Position numbers and translations under genes: made by a program
Shown here: one piece after another, positions 1 through 6,191 of the stretch
Numbering within the stretch: position 1 is the stretch's first letter
How the letters are laid out: each line of letters begins with the position of its first letter
The notes under the pieces: generated by a model
Seen by the model: the letters and a program-made list of their open reading frames with translations, nothing else
What the model was told of the DNA's origin: nothing
Databases searched by the model: none
Source of the DNA: CACEUX01 sp964404235
Lineage (GTDB): Bacteria; Fidelibacterota; Marinisomatia; Marinisomatales; UBA1611
Direction: 5' to 3'
NCBI GenBank assembly: GCA_964404235.1
Contig: CAYOJL010000036.1
Coordinates: forward strand, 1 to 20,100
DNA: 20,100 nt

Positions 1-36
1 TTTTGATACGCCAGTGTTGGCAACTACTTCAGCCAT
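1..36 (-). CDS. 5' end of a minus-strand gene of unknown function (partial)
   Basis: Only the first 12 codons lie inside the window, reading MAEVVANTGVSK on the minus strand, so the product cannot be named. The start is well supported. The sequence GGAGGT lies five bases upstream of the ATG, one of the few strong Shine-Dalgarno sites in this window. A good sigma-70-type promoter (TTGACA, 18 bases, TACACT) lies at 111-140, giving a leader of roughly 65-70 bases. The strong ribosome site and promoter suggest a well expressed gene, which is inference. There is no signal peptide in the visible part, so a cytoplasmic protein is more likely than an exported one. Confidence 0.7.
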   Translation of the reverse strand, partial: MAEVVANTGVSK

Positions 37-110
37 TTAAGACCTCCATTTTAGTTTTTATTGGTTCTTTGGTAGTGGATAGAACATAAACTCTACCTCT
101 CTCGTCGGTA

Positions 111-140
111 AGTGTACAACTTATCCTCGGTAAGTGTCAA
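111..140 (-). promoter_or_regulatory. Sigma-70-type promoter with direct repeats, driving the gene at 1-36
   Basis: On the minus strand, TTGACA (135-140) is followed after 18 bases by TACACT (111-116). The 11-base sequence TCGGTAAGTGT (plus-strand reading) occurs twice, at 105-115 and 127-137, exactly 22 bases apart. One copy overlaps the -35 box and the other overlaps the -10 box. A related inverted arm ACCGAGGAGAG lies at 159-169 and matches CTCTCGTCGGT at 99-109 with one mismatch. The two copies on one DNA face look like a regulator site, but no regulator is identified. Confidence 0.55.
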
Positions 141-288
141 GAATTTTCTCGACGGGACACCGAGGAGAGTTTTTTATTGATATTAATACCCAATTTAAAA
201 AAAATAAATTGTGAGCTGGGTCATAACTGTGTTCTAGCTCACTAGATATTTGGTTCTCATTTCTATAATTTTATCCCTAGGCCTTGGG

Positions 289-349
289 TAGGTAGAGGGG
301 TTTGTTTCTTCTTACCTTAATAAATAACATCAGCCAGCCCCTCTACCTA
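289..349. repeat. 12-base perfect inverted repeat with 37-base loop
   Basis: TAGGTAGAGGGG (289-300) and CCCCTCTACCTA (338-349) are exact reverse complements. The stem can be lengthened by CCTT (282-285) against AAGG (349-352) if three bases bulge. The GC-rich arms stand out in an AT-rich background. No run of T follows on either strand, so it is not a textbook intrinsic terminator. It could be a structured RNA, a leader of the tRNA transcript, or a remnant of a small repeat element. Function unknown. Confidence 0.5.
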
Positions 350-440
350 AGGTATATAATTATTAATATAATAAACTTTCTATTTCTATATATCACACTT
401 CAATAAACAATTTTAAATTTAATATATAATTTTAATACAT

Positions 441-514
441 GCCCCGGTAGCTCAGCTGGATAGAGCAACAGCCTTCTAAGCTGTGGGTCACAGGTTCGAA
501 TCCTGTCCGGGGTA
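441..514 (+). tRNA. tRNA-Arg (anticodon TCT)
   Basis: A full cloverleaf can be folded. The acceptor stem is GCCCCGG with CCGGGGT (first pair G-U), with discriminator A514. The D arm is GCTC/GAGC (450-453, 463-466). The anticodon stem is ACAGC/GCTGT (468-472, 480-484) around loop CTTCTAA, giving anticodon TCT at 475-477. The T arm is ACAGG/CCTGT with TTCGAAT. This reads AGA and probably AGG arginine codons. CCA is not encoded. The pilin-like ORF starts 23 bases downstream. Confidence 0.95.
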
Positions 515-537
515 CTTAAATCAAACATTCCATTCTG

Positions 538-957
538 ATGAGCACACTAGATCTTGCCAATATAACTTTAATAGTATCCCTTGCTCTAAGTACTCCCATA
601 CAAAGCTTTATTATTGCAGGTAGTATTTCTGCCCCTATAATCCTACCTACCTATCTAGATTATGTAAAAAGCTCATATGCATCTGAAGCACGAACAGTGA
701 TGTCAAACATCAATAATGCTTCAAAGATGTACTACCAAACAAGGGGGGAGTGGCCTTCTGAGATAGATGAACTAGAGAGAGCAGGACAATTGGATGTCAG
801 TCGCTCAACAAAACTAAAATGGTCCTTCGATCTACAGCTAAGTGACCAGGGTGGTCGTATCACTTCAACAAGTACAGAAGAAATGTCAGGAGGTGCAGGT
901 CATCAGGTCGTATATGATGCTGATCTTGGAAAATTCACGGGATATGGTTCAGAATAA
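538..957 (+). CDS. Type IV pilin-like protein with aberrant N-terminus
   Basis: The 139-residue product has, from about residue 37 (PTYLDYVKSSYASEART) on, the look of the alpha1-C segment and globular domain of a minor type IV pilin. It includes a GEWP motif, a KLKW strand and a glycine-rich GGAGH turn, and ends in VYDADLGKFTGYGSE. The expected N-terminus is missing: there is no short basic leader, no Gly before Phe/Met for prepilin peptidase, and no Glu at mature position 5. A hydrophobic but serine- and proline-containing stretch (residues 7-36) takes its place. No Shine-Dalgarno site precedes the ATG, and an in-frame stop lies at 517-519, so no longer start exists. It may be a diverged pilin, a silent cassette, or a decaying copy. 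The pilin relationship is from pattern recognition. Confidence 0.65.
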   Translation: MSTLDLANITLIVSLALSTPIQSFIIAGSISAPIILPTYLDYVKSSYASEARTVMSNINNASKMYYQTRGEWPSEIDELERAGQLDVSRSTKLKWSFDLQLSDQGGRITSTSTEEMSGGAGHQVVYDADLGKFTGYGSE

Positions 958-1093
958 AAAATTCAAAAATCTAAGAGGATACATAATTCTTTTAATAAGT
1001 TTCATTGCATTGATGCTCTTAAAAGAATTTGAAGTCTTTATTATTAAAAAAGCAATGGGCCAGGTAAAACCAGGGGTCTTAAAACTGAAATAG
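944..1093 (+). CDS. Small single-pass membrane protein (49 aa), uncertain
   Basis: An ORF starting at ATG 944 overlaps the last 14 bases of the pilin-like gene in another frame. The predicted product has a basic N-terminus (MVQNKKFKNLRG), one hydrophobic segment (about residues 13-26) and a basic tail ending GVLKLK. This charge pattern fits a small inner-membrane protein. The ORF can be extended upstream to 842, but that extension lies wholly over the pilin reading frame and looks like noise. No homologue is recognised and no ribosome site is clear, so it may be a chance ORF. Confidence 0.35.
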   Translation: MVQNKKFKNLRGYIILLISFIALMLLKEFEVFIIKKAMGQVKPGVLKLK

Positions 1094-1140
1094 AATAATA
1101 TTTATTAGTACCTTTTTCTAATTATATAGGGATAAAAACA

Positions 1141-1956
1141 ATGAAAAAATCAATATTTATACTTATCACTTTTATTTTTAATTCATTAGTTATACCCCAA
1201 GATTATATTAAGATGGAGTTCGGAAATGGTACGAGTAGTGTATCAGATTTTTCCATGGAAGTTCAGGATGGAAGTGAATCGTTTGAAATCAAAGTTAAGA
1301 GATTAAGAAGTAATCTTCGTGGTTTAGATTTTCAATTTGAAGAGCGAATAAATGATTATGGCTATTATAATGAATATATAAAGATGTTATTGAATCTAGC
1401 CTCAGCATCCGGGGATGGAATAACTATTAAAGGAAAAGATAATGAGTATTTGCCTTCTATTGAAATTGGTAAGCTATCCTATTCTTTGGATAACTGGGAT
1501 GTTAATATGTCTAAGGATGGACCAACAGGGCGTCCCACACTAAGTGCTAAGATCAGTTTACAACAATTTAGTCTGGTACCTCCAAGGCAATTCACAAGAG
1601 ATCTACCGCAAAATCAATGGGATATTCTAAGGTTATTTTATGAAAATGGTGCATTATCAGTGAAAAAAGCATCAGTCGATCTATCTTTAGAGCAGGATAG
1701 ATCTTTAAATTTTAATGCTAGAATTGATCTACCTGTTGGTAAAGCAGTTATGACATCAAAATTATCCATACCTAGTGATTTCAGAGAAGAACCATATATC
1801 GAGAGTACTGAAATTGAATTAACTGGCCTTACACCGGGTCTTAGAGAGGTAATTGATGAGCTTATAGCCAATTCAGATGAATTACCTCTTAAGAAAAAGG
1901 GTACGGGATATCAATTACGATTTAGCGGAGAATTGGATAATCCACGCTTTTATTGA
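1141..1956 (+). CDS. Exported protein of unknown function
   Basis: The 271-residue product starts with a signal peptide (MKKS, then a hydrophobic stretch to about residue 19), so it should leave the cytoplasm. The mature part is soluble-looking, with alternating polar and hydrophobic residues that suggest beta strands. Two patches, around residues 97-111 and 118-128, resemble lipid-transfer or AsmA-like beta repeats, but I cannot assign a family. There is no lipobox and no sorting domain. AGGGA lies about 8 bases before the ATG as a possible ribosome site. It is convergent with the FKBP gene, the two stop codons lying 48 bases apart. Confidence 0.8.
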   Translation: MKKSIFILITFIFNSLVIPQDYIKMEFGNGTSSVSDFSMEVQDGSESFEIKVKRLRSNLRGLDFQFEERINDYGYYNEYIKMLLNLASASGDGITIKGKDNEYLPSIEIGKLSYSLDNWDVNMSKDGPTGRPTLSAKISLQQFSLVPPRQFTRDLPQNQWDILRLFYENGALSVKKASVDLSLEQDRSLNFNARIDLPVGKAVMTSKLSIPSDFREEPYIESTEIELTGLTPGLREVIDELIANSDELPLKKKGTGYQLRFSGELDNPRFY

Positions 1957-2004
1957 TAGTATAGAATTAATTCCTAATCTAATTGAAGTGTTTTTGGTTG
2001 TTTC

Positions 2005-2697
2005 CTATTTTGAAACAATATCCAATAATTCTACTTCGAAGATAAGAACACTATTTGCAGGAATTTTTGGTCTCGCTCGCTGTCCATATGCAATCTTTGG
2101 ATGGATAAAGAATTCATATTTTGCACCTACTTTCATAAGCTGCAGTCCTTCTGTCCATCCCTTTATCACTTGATTCAGGCCAAATTCAGTAGGTTCACCT
2201 CTTTCTATTGAACTATCAAATTCAGAACCATCCATGAGCGTTCCTACATAATGCACCTTTACTCTATCGGTCTTGTTCGGACTTTCACCATCGCCTTCTT
2301 TAAGCACCCTATACTGTAATCCTGTTGGTGTTTCTTTTATATCAGCATTCTGTTCTTTATTATTTGCTAAGAATTCTTCTGCAAGTTTTAGATTTACCTC
2401 ACCTTCTTTTTTGGATTTCTCTCGAATATTCTTTTGAAGTGAAGCCATAACTGCTCGTCTTTGACCCTGGTCCAACTTCACCATTTCTGTTTCCATTCCA
2501 TCCATAAGCCCAGCCATAAAAACATCATAATCTATTTCTACCTGTTGACGCTTTAGATTCTCACCAAGATCCGCTCCCAATGAATAACTGGTGGAATCCA
2601 TAAATGTGGATAGTGTAGAGACTGACTTACGTTGAGGTTCTGATCCGCAAGCAATTATTAATAATGCTATAAGTGATGTAAAAAAATATTTCATCAT
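2005..2697 (-). CDS. FKBP-type peptidyl-prolyl cis-trans isomerase lipoprotein
   Basis: The 230-residue protein catalyses cis-trans isomerisation of proline peptide bonds in the envelope. The N-terminus is a lipoprotein signal (LIIAC, lipidated Cys at residue 17). Residues about 28-115 form the helical dimerisation domain seen in FkpA/Mip proteins (YSLGADLGENLK, then a charged helical stretch). Residues about 120-230 are the FKBP domain, with VKVHYVGTLMDGSEFDSS, VIKGWTEGL, the AYGQRA loop and the closing strand IFEVELLDI. Length and order match FkpA-type proteins. AAGGAAA lies just upstream of two adjacent ATGs (2697, 2694). The small membrane protein gene at 2743-2907 lies 45 bases upstream on the same strand and may be cotranscribed. 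Confidence 0.93.
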   Translation of the reverse strand: MMKYFFTSLIALLIIACGSEPQRKSVSTLSTFMDSTSYSLGADLGENLKRQQVEIDYDVFMAGLMDGMETEMVKLDQGQRRAVMASLQKNIREKSKKEGEVNLKLAEEFLANNKEQNADIKETPTGLQYRVLKEGDGESPNKTDRVKVHYVGTLMDGSEFDSSIERGEPTEFGLNQVIKGWTEGLQLMKVGAKYEFFIHPKIAYGQRARPKIPANSVLIFEVELLDIVSK

Positions 2698-2742
2698 AGT
2701 TTTCCTTATCTGTGTTATTAAGCTATTAAAAATGAATATTTA

Positions 2743-2907
2743 CTATTCTTCATATGAAAGAAGAAATATACCAACACCTATTAAAATACAGGCAAATCCT
2801 AAAAAAGGATGACTAGATATAAATGATAAGATCGTGGTAACGAATGATAATATAAATATAGCAATGCCACCGAAAATAAGATACCACGCTATTTGTTTTT
2901 TTTCCAT
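2743..2907 (-). CDS. Small two-pass membrane protein (54 aa)
   Basis: The ORF reads MEKKQIAWYLIFGG at the start and LLSYEE at the end. It has two hydrophobic segments, about residues 7-30 and 35-51, separated by a short turn with SSHP. The basic start, two glycine-containing membrane helices and acidic tail are those of a genuine small membrane protein rather than a chance ORF. It lies upstream of the FKBP gene on the same strand and divergent from the metallo-hydrolase gene, with about 100 bases of shared upstream DNA. Function is not recognised. No strong Shine-Dalgarno site is visible. Confidence 0.65.
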   Translation of the reverse strand: MEKKQIAWYLIFGGIAIFILSFVTTILSFISSHPFLGFACILIGVGIFLLSYEE

Positions 2908-3009
2908 ATGTTAAGATCAATGATAAATGAGCAATTGATTAATGATTCATTATTGGTATGTTCAATATGGAGAAATTAAAGAATTTTAATACAACCCCGG
3001 TAATAATTC

Positions 3010-3669
3010 ATGAATCCTGATACTGATTATTCAATTCGTTCATTTTTAGGAGGCTATGATAAAAATCTTACTTATTTGATCACCTGTAGTAGAACTGGTG
3101 CTCAAGTTCTAGTAGATGCATCAGTAGAATTAAGTCAATTATCGCCATACATCAATCATGAACCTTTAGCGGTCATGATAACTCATGGCCATCAAGATCA
3201 TATCGCTTACCTTGATAAATACATACGCCATTATCCAAATATGGTAATTATCGGACACTCTGAATCATCTATTAATCATTACCAACGTTATAAAAATATT
3301 CGCGATGGTGAGGTTATAAAGGTTGGTGAACTAACTTTTTTGGTGATCTATACACCGGGACATTACTATGATTCCATTTGCTATAAGATCGATCCAGTTT
3401 TATTTACTGGGGATACTATGTTTGTTGGCAGAACAGGGCGTGTAATAAGTGATAAAAGCAATATTAATGATCTGTATGATTCTATCTATAATAAGATCTT
3501 AACCTTACCTCATAATATTCGGATCTATCCGGGTCATGATTATGGAGAAAACTCTACCATTTTGCTCAAAGAGAATATTAAAATGAGTCCCTTACTACAG
3601 GCAAAAAACCTAATGGATTTTAAAAAAAGGATGAAAAATTATGAAGATAATCGAAAACCTGGTTCTTAA
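3010..3669 (+). CDS. Metallo-beta-lactamase-fold hydrolase (glyoxalase II-like)
   Basis: The 219-residue protein has the metal-binding signature THGHQDH (His59, His61, Asp63, His64), then His118 in TPGHYYDS, Asp135 in TGDTMFVGRTGR and His176 in YPGHDYGE. These are the ligands of a dinuclear metal site in glyoxalase II and related thioester or persulfide hydrolases. It lacks the C-terminal helical domain typical of true hydroxyacylglutathione hydrolases, so the substrate is uncertain; other small thioester or sulfur compounds are possible. There is no signal peptide, so it is cytoplasmic. It is the first gene of a tight plus-strand set, with the lipoprotein gene starting 10 bases after its stop. 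Confidence 0.9.
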   Translation: MNPDTDYSIRSFLGGYDKNLTYLITCSRTGAQVLVDASVELSQLSPYINHEPLAVMITHGHQDHIAYLDKYIRHYPNMVIIGHSESSINHYQRYKNIRDGEVIKVGELTFLVIYTPGHYYDSICYKIDPVLFTGDTMFVGRTGRVISDKSNINDLYDSIYNKILTLPHNIRIYPGHDYGENSTILLKENIKMSPLLQAKNLMDFKKRMKNYEDNRKPGS

Positions 3670-3679
3670 GATAAAGATC

Positions 3680-3943
3680 ATGAAAGGTCTACTCGCAATA
3701 TTCCTAGTATCCTTTATTCTATTTAATTGTGAATCTGGCACAAATGACCCTGATTGTAATGAATGTGGAGGTGGATTACTTGATGGATATCTATACAAAG
3801 AAGTAACAATTGATGATGTTGCAGGTCTTGCAGAGATCGATGTGTCTGTGAATATTGGTAAATGTATTCGCTTTAAAATGGATGGGTCAGAATTTTCAGA
3901 AGCTGTTATTGTTGATGATTGCTGTTGTAGTATCTATGAATAA
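3680..3943 (+). CDS. Small Cys-rich lipoprotein (87 aa), unknown function
   Basis: I chose the ATG at 3680 because it begins a clear lipoprotein signal (MKGLLAIFLV, lipobox ILFNC, Cys17). The longer frame from 3641 would add 13 residues overlapping the previous gene. The mature part is acidic, about 70 residues, with a CNEC motif (Cys26, Cys29), a single Cys62 and a CCC triplet (Cys81-83) near the C-terminus. The cysteines suggest disulphides or metal binding. No family is recognised. The stop TAA directly abuts the ATG of the esterase gene, so translation of the two is probably coupled. Confidence 0.75.
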   Translation: MKGLLAIFLVSFILFNCESGTNDPDCNECGGGLLDGYLYKEVTIDDVAGLAEIDVSVNIGKCIRFKMDGSEFSEAVIVDDCCCSIYE

Positions 3944-4546
3944 ATGATCATACGGTCATTTTCTAATTCAGAAAGTCCAAGCAAAGTATTGATCGCACTC
4001 CATGGATGGACAGGAGATATTTCTTCAATGGAGCCCGTTGCAAATGCATGGGCACTAAATGATGTGAAATGGATCCTTGTTCAAGCTCCATATATTGCTA
4101 GTGATGGAGGGTTCTCATGGTTTGATGGCAATGAGGATATAGGATGGAAATATCAAGATTCTTTTGATATTCTAACAGAATTGATAAGCGATCTAAATGA
4201 CCAGGGTTTTCCAAATCATGCCATTTATATTCTTGGATTTTCCCAGGGTGCCTGTCTCTCAATGGAATTCATGATAAGACAAACATTCTCATTAGGCGGA
4301 ATCATTCCAATTGCTGGGTTTATCCGTTATAAAAAAAGATTCAAAAAAGATATACTAAATAAAAGTCGTAATACACGTGTACTGCTATTACATGGTGAAA
4401 AGGATGAGGTTATTCTTCCTGAGCAAAGTAAAATATCATTAGAATTATTTAACGATGCAGGATATAAAACACAACTTCATATTCTCCCATCAAGGCATAA
4501 GGTCCCACTGCAAGCAAAATATTTGATCGAGGACTTTATTGGATAG
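3944..4546 (+). CDS. Alpha/beta hydrolase of the phospholipase/carboxylesterase type
   Basis: The 200-residue cytoplasmic protein carries the elements of a small serine esterase. It has an oxyanion motif ALHGWTG near residue 19, the nucleophile elbow GFSQG (Ser100), an acid in GEKDEV (Asp154) and a base in SRHKVP (His185). Length and spacing match the carboxylesterase 2/acyl-protein thioesterase group, which cleaves carboxyl or thioester bonds of small or lipid substrates. The exact substrate is unknown. Its ATG directly follows the stop of the lipoprotein gene, and the DUF1800 gene starts 31 bases downstream on the same strand. Confidence 0.88.
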   Translation: MIIRSFSNSESPSKVLIALHGWTGDISSMEPVANAWALNDVKWILVQAPYIASDGGFSWFDGNEDIGWKYQDSFDILTELISDLNDQGFPNHAIYILGFSQGACLSMEFMIRQTFSLGGIIPIAGFIRYKKRFKKDILNKSRNTRVLLLHGEKDEVILPEQSKISLELFNDAGYKTQLHILPSRHKVPLQAKYLIEDFIG

Positions 4547-4577
4547 AGTATTATCTTAGGTAGACTATTTTTTCAAA

Positions 4578-6191
4578 ATGTCAAGATCACTTCACTATAT
4601 AAAAACATCTAATGATATCTGGCCTGACCGCAAAGCCAAAAGGGTCCATAAAAAACTTATTAATAAGCATTGGAAAAAAGAGGATATTATCAAGGGAGAA
4701 CCATTGATCGAGTTTGATTATCAAAATAGATCAAGCCATCAAATATTAGATATAACTTGGGATATACGATCAGTTTCTCATTTATTGAAAAGAACTGTGA
4801 CCGGTGCAAATCTAGAAGAAATACATACTTTCATTAATAATGGCATGGAGACAAGTATTCAAGGTCTTTTAGCTGAACAGGAATTACCTAGCCCGCCCGG
4901 AGCATGGGTTAATGAAGAATTACCTGATTGGAATTCATTATCTACAGATGAAAGACAGGAAATTATTCAGGCCTATTATAATAGAATGAGAGTTTTTCAA
5001 AAATGGTGGGCAAAACGAATGATGAATGGTGGTCTGAACATTACTGAGGTCATGACACTATTTTGGCATAGTTATTTTGCATCGGCTTACTCCAAGGTGT
5101 TTTATCCTCAGGCAATGTACCAGCAGAATAATGTTTTTCGCACCTCTTGCATGGGCAATTTTAAAGATCTATTGCGTCAAGTAACATTCGGACCCGCAAT
5201 GATGATATGGCTTGATATCTCTGGCAGTAGAAAAGAAGCTCCAAATGAGAACTTTGCTAGAGAGCTAATGGAACTTTTTACTCTTGGCGTTGATAATTAC
5301 AGCCAGAGTGATGTAGTGGCTGCATCTCATGCATTCACCGGGTATGTAACAAACGGGGTGGAGACAAATTATGATTTTGATACAATGGAGGGCTGGGGAT
5401 ATTGGTGGACCGATTGGCATGATTTTGATGATAAGACCTTTATGGACCAAACAGGACCCTGGACAGGTGATGATATTATTAATATGATCTTAGCTCGTGA
5501 TGAATGTGCGATACATATATGTAAAAAATTATATAAATGGTTTTTATATGATAATGCCGATCTTGATTTTATCGATGGTATGGCAGATATATTACGTTCA
5601 AATGATTATGAAATAAAACCTGCTCTGGAGTATCTTTTTTCAAGTGAACATTTTTATGACCCTATGTTCAATGGTTCTAATATCCAAAATCCTGTTCAAT
5701 TATATCTAGGAACAATAAAAAGATTAAAAATGGAAGAACAACCATTTGATACCAATTTTTTTACTGAAATTCAAGATCATTTAGATATGATATTATTTGA
5801 ACCGCCTGATGTGAATGGGTGGCTAGGATATCGAGCTTGGATAAATTCTAATACTCTTCCCTTGCGGAAAGCAATGCTATGTGCACTAGTAAACCATGAA
5901 AGTCCATTTGGCAGTTTCGGTAATTATTTAAATATCCCATCTGTAGCACAATCTTTAGTTAATGATAATGATGATACATATCATATCATCCAGGTCATCG
6001 ATAATCTTGCATTATTATTCCTAGGAATAGAGATCGATGAAACTCTTACAGAACAATTACTTAATATCGCATTGGATGGTGCTGAACCTTATGATTGGAA
6101 TATTAGTCTACCAGCTCATCATGCCCAATGGAGCCGATTCGAAGATCTATTAATGTATATGATCAGATTACCGGAATTCCAATTATCATGA
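4578..6191 (+). CDS. DUF1800 family protein
   Basis: The 537-residue protein matches the DUF1800 family. Typical features are a helical start, FWHSYFAS (about 162-169), the diagnostic stretch NENFARELMELFTLGVDNYS (223-242), then DVVAASHAFTGY. Towards the end, FEPPDVNGWLGYRAWINS resembles the 'P.VfGW.GG..W' motif of the family. The biochemical role of DUF1800 is not known. Its genes usually sit beside DUF1501 genes, as here. No signal peptide is visible at the N-terminus, unlike its partner. Its TGA stop overlaps the ATG of the next gene (ATGA), indicating translational coupling. Confidence 0.9.
   Translation: MSRSLHYIKTSNDIWPDRKAKRVHKKLINKHWKKEDIIKGEPLIEFDYQNRSSHQILDITWDIRSVSHLLKRTVTGANLEEIHTFINNGMETSIQGLLAEQELPSPPGAWVNEELPDWNSLSTDERQEIIQAYYNRMRVFQKWWAKRMMNGGLNITEVMTLFWHSYFASAYSKVFYPQAMYQQNNVFRTSCMGNFKDLLRQVTFGPAMMIWLDISGSRKEAPNENFARELMELFTLGVDNYSQSDVVAASHAFTGYVTNGVETNYDFDTMEGWGYWWTDWHDFDDKTFMDQTGPWTGDDIINMILARDECAIHICKKLYKWFLYDNADLDFIDGMADILRSNDYEIKPALEYLFSSEHFYDPMFNGSNIQNPVQLYLGTIKRLKMEEQPFDTNFFTEIQDHLDMILFEPPDVNGWLGYRAWINSNTLPLRKAMLCALVNHESPFGSFGNYLNIPSVAQSLVNDNDDTYHIIQVIDNLALLFLGIEIDETLTEQLLNIALDGAEPYDWNISLPAHHAQWSRFEDLLMYMIRLPEFQLS

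Larger units (their letters stand above)
37..440. other. Intergenic region: divergent promoters and hairpins, no gene seen
   Basis: About 400 bases without a convincing gene. It holds the minus-strand promoter at 111-140, a CRP/FNR-like imperfect site at 210-225 (TGTGA, six bases, TCATA) and a 7-base hairpin GTGAGCT/AGCTCAC at 211-217 and 236-242. A 12-base perfect inverted repeat lies at 289-300 and 338-349. A very AT-rich tract (353-440) precedes the tRNA. A TATAAT at 425-430 could be the tRNA -10 box, but no matching -35 box is clear. A nine-codon ORF at 58-87 on the minus strand has no clear ribosome site and is not called. Confidence 0.5.

Noticed and set aside
58..87. Nine-codon leader ORF in the 5' leader of the minus-strand gene at 1-36
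   Set aside because: Too short, with no convincing ribosome site and no regulatory amino-acid run.
842..943. Upstream part of the ORF that ends at 1093
   Set aside because: It lies inside the pilin-like coding frame and gives a composition unlike a protein; only the part from ATG 944 is kept as a weak candidate.
1998..2018. Seven-base hairpin TTGTTTC/GAAACAA at the end of the FKBP gene as a bidirectional terminator
   Set aside because: The stem is A/T-rich and overlaps the stop codon, and neither strand has a following T-run.
3641..3679. Longer start for the small Cys-rich lipoprotein
   Set aside because: It would put 13 extra residues before the signal peptide and overlap the metallo-hydrolase gene; ATG 3680 gives a standard lipoprotein signal.
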